Positions 38,371 to 48,433 of a stretch of DNA of 64,000 nt are shown here, piece after piece (the stretch's first letter is position 1; the number at the start of each line of letters is the position of its first letter). The translations under genes and the position numbers were made by a program. The notes beneath the pieces are model-generated. The model was not told the origin of the DNA. It saw only the letters and a program-made list of their open reading frames with translations, and made no database searches. The DNA comes from Flavobacteriaceae bacterium (lineage in GTDB: Bacteria > Bacteroidota > Bacteroidia > Flavobacteriales > Flavobacteriaceae). The stretch is from positions 83,075 to 147,074 of the forward strand of contig CANFZM010000005.1 in assembly GCA_947451525.1 (NCBI GenBank), given 5' to 3'.

Positions 38371-38742
38371 TTATATTTTAGGTATATATATCATGCAACC
38401 AATTGCAATTGCCGTCATTGCAGCAAAGAAAACCGCGCCAGCAGCAATGTCTTTTATAAATCCAATTTTTTCATGAAACTCAGGATGAATAAAATCGGCT
38501 ACTTTTTCAACGGCAGTGTTAAGCCCTTCAATACCGAGAACCAATCCAATTGCAAGAGTTTGAATCATCCATTCTTCGTGAGAAATATGAAAATAAAAAC
38601 CTGCAATAATCATTAAAATTCCAATGGAAGTTTGGACCATAACACTGTGCTCAGTAGTTATAAGTTTAATTGCGCCTTTTAGCGCAAAGCCCATGCTTTT
38701 AAATCTTCCTGTAAAAAAAGTTTTATCTCTTTCAAATTCCAT
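38371..38742 (-). CDS. dgkA: Diacylglycerol kinase family membrane protein
   Basis: 123 residues with three transmembrane helices. The catalytic pattern EGLNTAVEKVADFIHPEFHEKIGFIKDIAAGAVFFAAM matches DgkA/UdpK-type kinases (E..NTA.E..D, KD.AAGAV). It phosphorylates diacylglycerol or undecaprenol using ATP; which one cannot be told from sequence. Lies 10 bp after the thiol peroxidase gene and before ftsK. Confidence 0.9.
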   Translation of the reverse strand: MEFERDKTFFTGRFKSMGFALKGAIKLITTEHSVMVQTSIGILMIIAGFYFHISHEEWMIQTLAIGLVLGIEGLNTAVEKVADFIHPEFHEKIGFIKDIAAGAVFFAAMTAIAIGCMIYIPKI

Positions 38743-38752
38743 ATTGCAATTA

Positions 38753-39250
38753 TTATAGTGCTGCTAAAGCCGCTTCGTAATTTGGTTCGTTAGCAATTTC
38801 GCCAACTTGTTCAGCATATTTTACAGTACCATTCTCGTCTAAAACGATAACTACTCTAGAGTGTAATCCAGCCAATGGGCCATCAACAATTTCTAAACCA
38901 TAGACTTTTCCAAAACTACCCGTTTTAAAATCAGATAAATTAATGACATTTTCTAAACCTTCAGCACCACAAAAACGTTTTTGTGCAAAAGGTAAATCTC
39001 TAGAAATACATAAAACTTTTGTGTTTTCTAAGGTACTTGCTTTAGCATTAAATGTTCTAACTGATGTAGCACAAGTTCCAGTGTCTATACTTGGAAAAAT
39101 ATTTAAAACTAGTTTGCTACCTTTAAAATCAGATAAAGAAACTACAGATAAATCATTTTTTACTAATTGAAAGTCTGGTGCAGTAGAGCCTACTTTTGTT
39201 AATTCACCACTTGTATTTATTGGGTTTCCCCCTAAGGTAATTGAAGCCAT
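38753..39250 (-). CDS. tpx: Thiol peroxidase (atypical 2-Cys peroxiredoxin)
   Basis: 165 residues. Peroxidatic Cys60 in [15 protein letters not shown] and resolving Cys94 in KRFCGAEG, with a conserved TP-like active site. Reduces hydroperoxides using thioredoxin. Start [11 protein letters not shown] is the usual family start. A -7-like box (minus strand tacttttg, 39281-39274) lies 24 bp upstream. Confidence 0.95.
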   Translation of the reverse strand: MASITLGGNPINTSGELTKVGSTAPDFQLVKNDLSVVSLSDFKGSKLVLNIFPSIDTGTCATSVRTFNAKASTLENTKVLCISRDLPFAQKRFCGAEGLENVINLSDFKTGSFGKVYGLEIVDGPLAGLHSRVVIVLDENGTVKYAEQVGEIANEPNYEAALAAL

Positions 39251-39362
39251 TTTTATATATGTTTTTAAGTCTTCAAAAGTAGTAAAAAATAATTTGGAAT
39301 TTAGAACTTGAATTCAGGAATTTTATTTGGACAATTTCTTAAAATTTAACACTTAAAATTTG

Positions 39363-39403
39363 TTGTCAATATTATTATATTGTAATATTGCAATATAATA
39401 ATA
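39363..39403 (+). promoter_or_regulatory. ars promoter with palindromic operator
   Basis: A perfect 13 bp inverted repeat (tattattatattg, 39370-39382, and caatataataata, 39391-39403) with an 8 bp spacer. The spacer taatattg (39383-39390) is itself the near-consensus -7 box, and TTG at 39363-39365 is the -33 element 17 bp away. Binding of ArsR dimers here would block the promoter; the site is 9 bp before the ATG. Confidence 0.7.
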
Positions 39404-39412
39404 AATAAAATT

Positions 39413-39736
39413 ATGGGAGCTTCTAAATCCGAATCTTTTTCTGCAGAACATAACGAAATGGCAACTTTGTTTAAAGCAATGTCACATCCTGCACGTGTAG
39501 CAATTGTCGATTATTTATTGTCGGTGGATACCTGTATTTGCGGAGATATTGTAAATGAATTGCCTTTGGCTCAGCCTACAATTTCGCAACATTTAAAGGA
39601 ATTAAAAAACGCTAACATTATAAAAGGAACCATTGAGGGAACAGCAATTTGTTATTGCATCAATCCAGAAACCATCCAAAAAATTGAAAAACATTTCAGT
39701 TCCATTACATTTAAATTAAAAAATAAGTGTTGCTAA
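39413..39736 (+). CDS. arsR: ArsR-family arsenite-responsive repressor
   Basis: 107 residues of winged-helix ArsR/SmtB fold; recognition helix within LAQPTISQHLKELKNANIIKG. The metalloid site is likely Cys41 and Cys43 in DTCICGDI at the start of alpha-3, equivalent to the ELCVC motif of ArsR; the C-terminal Cys106-Cys107 pair could supply further thiols. First gene of the arsenic operon and bound to its own promoter region in the usual autorepression scheme. Confidence 0.92.
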   Translation: MGASKSESFSAEHNEMATLFKAMSHPARVAIVDYLLSVDTCICGDIVNELPLAQPTISQHLKELKNANIIKGTIEGTAICYCINPETIQKIEKHFSSITFKLKNKCC

Positions 39737-39748
39737 TAATTTCAAAAA

Positions 39749-39784
39749 ATCTTAATACTTAATACTTTCATCTTAATACTTTAA
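39749..39784. repeat. Short direct repeat of atcttaatactt
   Basis: aatcttaatactt, taatacttt and atcttaatacttt occur head to tail just before the DUF6428 ATG. Related in wording to the CATTAAGG repeats elsewhere in the window. Confidence 0.5.
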
Positions 39785-39787
39785 ACT

Positions 39788-40264
39788 ATGAAACTATCCG
39801 AAATTAAATCCGAATTAAAAAAACTTTCTCAAATTGCATTTCAATTGCCTAATGGCGAATTGGTGCCGAGTCATTTTCATATCACCGAAGTCGGAAAAAT
39901 AACCAAGAATTTCATTGATTGCGGTGGAGTCGTTAGAACCGAAGAAGTGGCAAATTTCCAACTTTGGGAAGCCAACGATTTTGACCATCGTTTGCATCCC
40001 GAAAAATTGCTTCACATCATCGAACTATCCGAAGAAAAATTACAAATCCCCGATTTAGAAATTGAAGTCGAATACCAAATGAGAGAAACTATCGGCAAAT
40101 TCGACCTGCAATTTGATGGAACAAACTTTCAACTTCTGTCCAAATTAACCGATTGTTTAGCTAAAGACAAATGCGGTATTCCTCCCGAAAAATTGAAAGT
40201 GAAAATAGGCGAGTGGAAGATAAAAGAAAATTCTTGCTGTACTCCAAATTCCAATTGTTGTTAA
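39788..40264 (+). CDS. DUF6428 family protein of the arsenic operon
   Basis: 158 residues, soluble, mostly alternating strands and helices (LPNGELVPSHFHITEVGKITKNFIDCGG is a conserved block). It ends with NSCCTPNSNCC, four cysteines in eleven residues, suggesting metalloid binding. The family is repeatedly found between arsR and the arsenate-reductase-like phosphatase in Bacteroidota; its biochemical role is not known. Spaced 17 bp from the following gene. Confidence 0.82.
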   Translation: MKLSEIKSELKKLSQIAFQLPNGELVPSHFHITEVGKITKNFIDCGGVVRTEEVANFQLWEANDFDHRLHPEKLLHIIELSEEKLQIPDLEIEVEYQMRETIGKFDLQFDGTNFQLLSKLTDCLAKDKCGIPPEKLKVKIGEWKIKENSCCTPNSNCC

Positions 40265-40280
40265 TTTTAGAATATAAATT

Positions 40281-40892
40281 ATGTACCCAAATTTACTAAA
40301 AACAGTAGAAATAATTTCTAACATCTCCGTTTCAGAAGAACGTAAAGAAGTATTACAACCATTAATTGATTACATCCAAAATAAAGTAACTACCAATCAA
40401 GAAATCCGATTGAACTTTATTTGTACCCATAATTCCCGAAGAAGTCATTTGTCTCAAATATGGGCGCAAACTATGGCTTTTCAATTCGGAATTTCAAGAG
40501 TGTTTTGTTATTCTGGTGGCACAGAGGCTACAGCTATGTTTCCTAAAGTAGAAGAAACCTTAATTAATCAAGGGTTTCAAATTCAGAAATTAAGTCAAGA
40601 AAACAATCCGGTTTATGCTGTGAAATTGGATGAAAATCAGGCTCCAATTATTTGTTTTTCTAAAACGTATAGTGATGATTTCAATCCGAAAAGTAACTTT
40701 GGCGCCATCATGACTTGTAACAATGCCGACGAAGGTTGTCCAATGGTTTTTGGTGCAGAAGCCCGATTTCCAATAAAATATAACGATCCTAAGGCATTTG
40801 ACGGAACCGATTTAATGGATGAAAAATACGCCGAACGCAGTTTGGAAATTGCATCCGAAATGTATTTTGTATTTTCTCAAATAAATTCATAA
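40281..40892 (+). CDS. Low-molecular-weight phosphatase-type arsenate reductase
   Basis: 203 residues. The P-loop CTHNSRRS (Cys48, Arg54) fits the CX5R(S/T) loop of LMW tyrosine phosphatases and thioredoxin-coupled arsenate reductases. Additional conserved cysteines follow in ICFSKTY, IMTCNNADEGCPMVFGAE. The larger size (203 versus about 140 aa) is usual for the Bacteroidota form. Presumed to reduce As(V) to As(III) for export by the ACR3 pump encoded next. Confidence 0.87.
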   Translation: MYPNLLKTVEIISNISVSEERKEVLQPLIDYIQNKVTTNQEIRLNFICTHNSRRSHLSQIWAQTMAFQFGISRVFCYSGGTEATAMFPKVEETLINQGFQIQKLSQENNPVYAVKLDENQAPIICFSKTYSDDFNPKSNFGAIMTCNNADEGCPMVFGAEARFPIKYNDPKAFDGTDLMDEKYAERSLEIASEMYFVFSQINS

Positions 40893-40896
40893 ATTT

Positions 40897-40943
40897 TAAA
40901 AACTTTGCGAACCTGGCGAATTCTTCGTGCCTTTGCGGTTAAT
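40897..40943. repeat. Flavobacterium-type GCGAACCT repeat
   Basis: ttaaaaactttgcgaacctggcg / cgtgcctttgcggttaa, a recognisable degenerate copy of the AACTTTGCGAACCTTGCG..CCTTTGCGGTTAA intergenic repeat. It interrupts the arsenic operon just before the acr3 start codon. Confidence 0.6.
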
Positions 40944-40947
40944 TAAT

Positions 40948-41979
40948 ATGAAAAAACACCTTAATTTCCTCGACCGATTTTTAACTATTTGGATATTTCT
41001 AGCAATGCTTATTGGCGTTGGCATAGGATATTTTATTCCAAATTCCGCTAATTTTATCAATTCATTTTCTTCCGGAACTACTAATATTCCGTTGGCAATT
41101 GGTTTAATATTAATGATGTATCCGCCATTGACTAAAGTCGATTTTAGTAAGATTCCGTTAATGTTTAAGAAACCCAAAATACTTTTGGCTTCCTTTATTA
41201 TCACCTGGATTGTTGGTCCTTTTTTAATGTTTTTACTTTCTATTTTCTTCCTTAAAGACTATCCCGAATACATGACCGGATTAATTATTATTGGTTTGGC
41301 ACCTTGCATTGCAATGGTAATTGTTTGGAACGAACTAGCCGAAGGAAACCGCGAATTAACTGCGGGTTTAGTTGGAATAAATAGTTTGTTGCAAGTGTTG
41401 TTTTTTAGTTTGTATGCCTATTTTTATCTAGAAATCATGCTACCGTTTTTCGGAATAAAAGGCTTGGAATTAAATATAACTATTTATCAAATAGCAACCA
41501 CAGTTGGTATCTACCTCGGGATACCATTTGCTTTGGCAGTATCCAGCCGATTTTTAATAAAGAAATTCTTAGGAGATAAATGGTTCAATCAAAAATTTTT
41601 ACCATTTGTATCCCCAATAACATTAATTGCGTTGCTTTTTACAATCGTGGTAATGTTTAGTTTAAAGGGCGAAATGATTGTGCAACTACCATTGGATGTT
41701 ATTCGAATAGCAATTCCATTAGTGATTTTCTTCGCTATAATGTTTTTACTAATGTTCTTTGTGGGAAAAAAAGTAGGTGCTGATTATCGGGATAATGCTG
41801 CAATTTCGTTTACTGCTTCGGGAAATAATTTTGAGTTGGCTATTGCGGTTTCTATTGGAGTTTTCGGCATCAATAGCGGACAAGCATTTGCGGGAGTTAT
41901 CGGGCCTTTAGTAGAAGTGCCTGCATTAATTACTTTGGTTAATGTGGCCTTTTGGCTTCGAAAAAAATATTACAAATGA
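40948..41979 (+). CDS. arsB: ACR3-family arsenite efflux transporter
   Basis: 343 residues from the ATG at 40948; the GTG at 40927 lies within an intergenic repeat and is rejected. Ten hydrophobic segments. The conserved block GLAPCIAMVIVWNELAEGNRELTAGLVG contains the functional Cys of ACR3 (APCIAMV), and TASGNNFELAIAVSIGVFG with ALAGVIGPLVEVPALI (here QAFAGVIGPLVEVPAL) is the other hallmark. Exports As(III). Last gene of the operon. Confidence 0.93.
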   Translation: MKKHLNFLDRFLTIWIFLAMLIGVGIGYFIPNSANFINSFSSGTTNIPLAIGLILMMYPPLTKVDFSKIPLMFKKPKILLASFIITWIVGPFLMFLLSIFFLKDYPEYMTGLIIIGLAPCIAMVIVWNELAEGNRELTAGLVGINSLLQVLFFSLYAYFYLEIMLPFFGIKGLELNITIYQIATTVGIYLGIPFALAVSSRFLIKKFLGDKWFNQKFLPFVSPITLIALLFTIVVMFSLKGEMIVQLPLDVIRIAIPLVIFFAIMFLLMFFVGKKVGADYRDNAAISFTASGNNFELAIAVSIGVFGINSGQAFAGVIGPLVEVPALITLVNVAFWLRKKYYK

Positions 41980-41987
41980 TTTTTTTA

Positions 41988-42119
41988 AAACCATTAAGGT
42001 ATTAAGGCTCATTAAGTAATGTTGTGATTTTATTATTTCCTTGATTGTTAAAATTCGATTTATTTAAGCTATTAAAAATTAAGTTTTTATAGTAATATCT
42101 TAATGAACCTTAATGGTTT
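41988..42119. repeat. CATTAAGG-type inverted repeat, long-arm copy
   Basis: Left arm aaaccattaaggtattaag..cattaag (41988-42016), right arm cttaatgaaccttaatggttt (42099-42119), 82 bp between them. Left arm matches the copy at 11891 almost base for base. Confidence 0.7.
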
Positions 42120-42131
42120 AAATAAAAAAAA

Positions 42132-42158
42132 TCGCAAATAAAAAAAATCTATTTGCGA
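42132..42158 (-). terminator. Terminator of the thioredoxin/peroxiredoxin gene group
   Basis: tcgcaaata / tatttgcga stem with T-runs on the minus strand side, 26 bp after the stop of the small protein gene. Confidence 0.75.
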
Positions 42159-42183
42159 ATTTCTTGTTTTGTTATAAATTGAA

Positions 42184-42441
42184 TTATTTATCAATTGAGC
42201 CTAAAACCCTTTTCATAAAATCATTCAAAGCCTCTTTTTTGTCTTTACCTTCTTTGATCATTTTATTTACTTCTAAAGCGCCGTACATATTAGAAATTAA
42301 CTCTCCAATTACTTCTAGTTCTTCGTCCTTTAATGAAGAAACTTCACAAAGGTTTTCAAGAACTTCAATAGTTTCCACTAAATAATCTTGATCGTTATTC
42401 TCAATAAATTGAGTTAAGTGTTTTATTACAGGTAATTTCAT
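42184..42441 (-). CDS. Small acidic conserved protein beside thioredoxin
   Basis: 85 residues, all-helical prediction, acidic (VIKHLTQFIENNDQDYLVETIEVLENLCEV). One cysteine. I believe it belongs to the DUF6952-type proteins found between thioredoxin and other genes in Flavobacteriia, but I am not certain of that number. Its place directly downstream of thioredoxin and peroxiredoxin suggests a shared oxidative-stress role. Function unknown. Confidence 0.7.
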   Translation of the reverse strand: MKLPVIKHLTQFIENNDQDYLVETIEVLENLCEVSSLKDEELEVIGELISNMYGALEVNKMIKEGKDKKEALNDFMKRVLGSIDK

Positions 42442-42459
42442 CTTTTATTTTTTTTTAAG

Positions 42460-42537
42460 TAGGTTCTAAGTTCCTAAGGTTCTAAGAATCTAAGTTTTTA
42501 AAATCCTTAGCAACTTAGAACCTTAGCACCTTAGTAT
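42460..42537. repeat. CCTAAGGTTCTAAG palindromic repeat
   Basis: ttcctaaggttctaag..ctaag on the left pairs with cttag..acttagaaccttag on the right. AT-rich low-complexity palindrome between two minus-strand genes. Confidence 0.65.
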
Positions 42538-42554
42538 CTTTATAAAGTAATCTA

Positions 42555-42863
42555 CTAAACTACTTCATTAACTAATTCTGTTAAAACTTCTACTTTAGTT
42601 GTTTGACTTTGATTTACTAAAACACCATTTTTAAAAGTTGCAAAAGTTGGTAAATTATCTACTTTAGCCAATTTTCTAGATTCTGGAAATTTCTCAGCAT
42701 CTACAATTAAAAACGGAATCCCTTCATTTTGCGAAGCCAACATTTTGAATTTTGGTTTCATGATTCTGCAGTTACCACACCATGATGCAGCATACTGAAC
42801 TACAACCACATTATTAGAAGCTATTACTTCGGCTAAATTATCTTGTTCTATTTCTGAAAACAT
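42555..42863 (-). CDS. Thioredoxin-family protein
   Basis: 102 residues. Active site SWCGNCRIMKP (CGNC rather than the usual CGPC) and a cis-proline loop region NLPTFATFKNG. Likely cytoplasmic dithiol reductant, probably serving the peroxiredoxin encoded 67 bp upstream on the same strand. CGNC active sites are frequent in Bacteroidota thioredoxin-like proteins. Confidence 0.9.
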   Translation of the reverse strand: MFSEIEQDNLAEVIASNNVVVVQYAASWCGNCRIMKPKFKMLASQNEGIPFLIVDAEKFPESRKLAKVDNLPTFATFKNGVLVNQSQTTKVEVLTELVNEVV

Positions 42864-42878
42864 GTTTTTTATTTTAAG

Positions 42879-42917
42879 GTTTAAAGTTTCAAGTTATTAC
42901 AACTTGAAACTTTAAAC
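42879..42917. repeat. Perfect 17 bp palindrome between trx and prx
   Basis: gtttaaagtttcaagtt / aacttgaaactttaaac around a 5-base loop; could be an attenuator or weak terminator after prx, or another member of the palindromic-word class. Confidence 0.8.
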
Positions 42918-42930
42918 GTGAAACAAATTA

Positions 42931-43566
42931 TTAATGAGAAGCTAAATAAGAAGCAGTACTGTTTCTATCGGCACTCATAGCATCTTTTCCTTCTTCCCAG
43001 TTAGCAGGACAAACTTCTCCTTTAGTTTGTACGTGAGTGTAAGCATCTACTAAACGAATGTATTCGTGAACGTTTCTTCCTAATGGCATATCGTTTACAC
43101 TTTCGTGGAAAATTTTACCATCTTCATCAATTAAATAAGTAGCTCTAAAAGTTACATTAGAACCTTCTAAGATTTCGTCGTTTAATTCTTCATCATAAAC
43201 CCATTCTGCATCCAAAATATCTAATGCAGAAGATAAGTTACGAGTAGTATCAGCTAAAATTGGGTAAGTAACTCCTTCAATTCCACCATTATTTTTAGGT
43301 GTATTTAACCAAGCAAAATGTACTTCGTTAGTATCACAAGATGCACCAATTACCATAGTGTTTCTTTTTTCAAATTCTTGTAAAGCAGCTTGAAAAGCAT
43401 GTAATTCAGTTGGACATACAAAAGTAAAATCTTTTGGATACCAGAACAAAACTACTTTTTTCTTGTTTTTAGTCGCTTCTTCAAGAACGTTAATTTTTAA
43501 GTTATCTCCCATAAAAGAGATAGCATCTACTGTAATGTTTGGGAATTGTTTTCCTACTAAAGACAT
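42931..43566 (-). CDS. 2-Cys peroxiredoxin (AhpC/Prx1 type)
   Basis: 211 residues. Peroxidatic cysteine in KDFTFVCPTELHAFQ and resolving cysteine in GEVCPANWEEGKDAM near the C-terminus. Typical 2-Cys peroxiredoxin that reduces H2O2 and organic peroxides and is recycled by thioredoxin. A TAnnTTTG box (minus strand, 43619-43612) lies 46 bp upstream. Together with tpx and katG it makes three peroxide defences within 7 kb. Confidence 0.93.
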   Translation of the reverse strand: MSLVGKQFPNITVDAISFMGDNLKINVLEEATKNKKKVVLFWYPKDFTFVCPTELHAFQAALQEFEKRNTMVIGASCDTNEVHFAWLNTPKNNGGIEGVTYPILADTTRNLSSALDILDAEWVYDEELNDEILEGSNVTFRATYLIDEDGKIFHESVNDMPLGRNVHEYIRLVDAYTHVQTKGEVCPANWEEGKDAMSADRNSTASYLASH

Positions 43567-43611
43567 AATTTTTGTATTTAAAAGTTATATTTATTTTTAA
43601 TTTTCTGAGTA

Positions 43612-43619
43612 CAAATTTA
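43612..43619 (-). promoter_or_regulatory. -7 box of the peroxiredoxin gene
   Basis: Minus strand taaatttg; full match to TAnnTTTG. No clear -33 TTG. Confidence 0.42.
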
Positions 43620-43748
43620 CTAAATCTATTAGCAGAATTATATGTTGTTTTATGATTTATTCTTATCTTATAATAGATAAAATTTATTGAAATTATATTT
43701 TCTAATTCTTTTAACTATAGAAGTGTTTTGTAATAATTTATAAAAGCA

Positions 43749-43773
43749 TAAACCACCAAAAGTTGGTGGTTTA
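43749..43773 (-). terminator. katG terminator
   Basis: taaaccaccaa / ttggtggttta stem with a 3-base loop, 27 bp after the katG stop; the following T-tract is weak. Confidence 0.65.
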
Positions 43774-43799
43774 TTTAATTTAGTCTAAGCTAAATGCTA

Positions 43800-46230
<2,431 letters not shown>

Positions 46231-46263
46231 TTGTTTATTCTAAATAATAAAATCTTATATTTG
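46231..46263 (+). promoter_or_regulatory. Promoter of the APC permease gene
   Basis: TTG (46231-46233), 22 bp spacer, tatatttg (46256-46263). The ATG is 34 bp after the box. One of the better consensus promoters here. Confidence 0.6.
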
Positions 46264-46297
46264 TTTTCATAAATTTTATACAAATACGTTGTAGTCC

Positions 46298-48226
46298 ATG
46301 AATTTTTCCAATTTATTCCGCAAGAAAACCGTTCAAGATATATTAAATCAAGTTGCCAAAAACGAAGCCGATGGGCATCAAGCCTTAGGGAAACATTTAA
46401 CTGCTAGAGATTTAACTGCTTTTGGTATTGCTGCCATAATTGGGGCAGGTATCTTTAGTACCATCGGAAAAGCAAGTTTCGATGGTGGTCCTGCAGTTAT
46501 TTTTTTGTTTTTATTTACTGCTGTTGCTTGTAGTTTTGCTGCGTTTGCTTATGCAGAATTTGCCTCAATGGTACCGGTTTCTGGTAGTGCATACACCTAT
46601 TCGTATGTTGCATTTGGAGAAATTATTGCCTGGATTATTGGTTGGGCTTTGATAATGGAATATGCCATTGGTAATATTACCGTTGCTATTTCGTGGAGTG
46701 ATTATTTTACAGGATTACTCGATAGCATTGGAGTTCACATGCCGCAATGGATTCAAATGGATTATCTAACTGCTTCTAATGGTTTTAAAGATGCTACGGC
46801 ATTAATGAGTGGTGGTAAATCCTTTGAAAATTTATCCGACGGATTGAAAACTGCCTACACAGCCTATACTACTTCTCCTACAATTGGATCTCTTCATTTA
46901 ATAGCCGATTTACCAGCATTATTAATTATTGTTATCATAACTGCTTTAGTTTATAGAGGAATGAAAGAATCTCGAAACGCTAGCAATATTATGGTTATAG
47001 TAAAATTATGTATTATTCTATTGGTAATTGCAGTTGGGATATTTCATATAGATACTAATAATTGGCATCCTTTTGCACCAAATGGAGTAGGCGGAATTCT
47101 TAAAGGAGTTTCTGCAGTATTCTTTGCTTATATTGGTTTTGATGCAATTTCTACAACGGCAGAAGAATGTAAAGACCCACAAAGAGATCTTCCAAGAGGG
47201 ATGATGTGGGCAATTATTATTTGTACTGTTTTGTATATCATAATTGCTTTGGTACTAACCGGAATGGTAAGTTATTCTTCTTTAAATGTTGGCGATCCAT
47301 TGGCATTTGTATTTGATAAATTACATTTAAAATGGATGTCGGGAATTATTGGTGTAAGTGCCGTGATTGCTATGGCATCAGTATTATTAGTATTTCAAAT
47401 GGGACAACCACGTATTTGGATGAGTATGAGTCGCGATGGCTTATTGCCAAAACGTTTTTCTAAAGTGCATCCAAAATACCATACACCTTCTTATGCAACT
47501 ATAGTTACAGGATTTGTAGTAGCTATTCCTGCTTTATTTTTAAATCTTACTATGGTAACCGATTTGTGCAGCATCGGAACTCTATTTGCATTTGTATTAG
47601 TTTGTGCTGGAGTTTTGGTATTGCAAAATAAGAAAGACATTCCAAGAGGTAAATTTAAAACGCCTTATGTTAATTCAAAATATGTCTTCCCTTTATTGAT
47701 AATTTTTGCTTTAGTATTTTCTTTTACTAAATTCAAACAAGACACGATGAGTTTTTTAACGAATGAAAAACAAATAAAAAATCCAACCGAATTAATAACT
47801 TCCATTGGAGAAGAAAGATCTCAAAAAGTTTATGATTTTTTGATTTCAAAAGATAAAAGCAAAGTTAAACCTACCGATTTGGAGCAAATGATGAGCAAGT
47901 TCCATGAAAATGAAATTCAATACAAATCTGTTATTGATTCGTTACCAATTGCTGAAAATTTAAAATACGAAAGTGGTTTTGGATTGTTTAAACATAAAAT
48001 ACCTATGTGGATTTTCTTATTCTCCTTAATAGGATTAGTCATTTGGTCTTGGAAGCAAAACTTGTCTTTAATTCCGTTATTAGGTTTAATTTGCTGCCTT
48101 TATATGATGGCACAATTGAGTATCTGGAATTGGATTTACTTTACTTGTTGGTTGTTAATAGGATTAACCATTTATTTTGGATTTAGCCGTAAGAATAGCA
48201 AGTTGAATAAACCATTGGTGGAATAG
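46298..48226 (+). CDS. APC-family amino acid permease with an extra C-terminal domain
   Basis: 642 residues. The first 470 residues form the LeuT-fold core with the family start LTARDLTAFGIAAIIGAGIFSTIGKA and VFFAYIGFDAISTTAEECKDPQRDLPRGM, as in cationic amino acid transporters (CAT/YfnA-like). After about residue 490 a charged soluble stretch of about 70 residues (around SIGEERSQKVYDFLISKDK) is inserted, then three further hydrophobic helices. Such extensions occur in Bacteroidota APC proteins. Inner membrane; substrate not determined. Confidence 0.9.
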   Translation: MNFSNLFRKKTVQDILNQVAKNEADGHQALGKHLTARDLTAFGIAAIIGAGIFSTIGKASFDGGPAVIFLFLFTAVACSFAAFAYAEFASMVPVSGSAYTYSYVAFGEIIAWIIGWALIMEYAIGNITVAISWSDYFTGLLDSIGVHMPQWIQMDYLTASNGFKDATALMSGGKSFENLSDGLKTAYTAYTTSPTIGSLHLIADLPALLIIVIITALVYRGMKESRNASNIMVIVKLCIILLVIAVGIFHIDTNNWHPFAPNGVGGILKGVSAVFFAYIGFDAISTTAEECKDPQRDLPRGMMWAIIICTVLYIIIALVLTGMVSYSSLNVGDPLAFVFDKLHLKWMSGIIGVSAVIAMASVLLVFQMGQPRIWMSMSRDGLLPKRFSKVHPKYHTPSYATIVTGFVVAIPALFLNLTMVTDLCSIGTLFAFVLVCAGVLVLQNKKDIPRGKFKTPYVNSKYVFPLLIIFALVFSFTKFKQDTMSFLTNEKQIKNPTELITSIGEERSQKVYDFLISKDKSKVKPTDLEQMMSKFHENEIQYKSVIDSLPIAENLKYESGFGLFKHKIPMWIFLFSLIGLVIWSWKQNLSLIPLLGLICCLYMMAQLSIWNWIYFTCWLLIGLTIYFGFSRKNSKLNKPLVE

Positions 48227-48246
48227 TATAATCTATTTTAACATCA

Positions 48247-48292
48247 AATAAATAAGCAATGTAAATATAATTTTATGTTGCTTATTTATTTT
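48247..48292 (+). terminator. Terminator after the permease
   Basis: aataaataagcaa / ttgcttatttatt stem over an 18-base loop (the inner acat/atgt also pairs), then a T-run. Confidence 0.65.
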
Positions 48293-48398
48293 TAAGACAC
48301 TTTATTTAATTTTTTTCTTCTCATTTTCATTTCTAAAAGTTTTTATAATTATTAAACTAGAACTGAATAATTCTCTTTCTTCCTTTTAAAATTAAAAG

Positions 48399-48406
48399 TA
48401 CCTTTG
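48399..48406 (+). promoter_or_regulatory. -7 box of the GH13 gene
   Basis: tacctttg, full match, 28 bp before the ATG. Confidence 0.4.
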
Positions 48407-48433
48407 AAATCCACAAATCCCCAATAAAATATA

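Noticed and set aside
40927..40947. GTG start for the ACR3 transporter
   Set aside because: It lies inside an intergenic repeat; the ATG at 40948 matches the family N-terminus.
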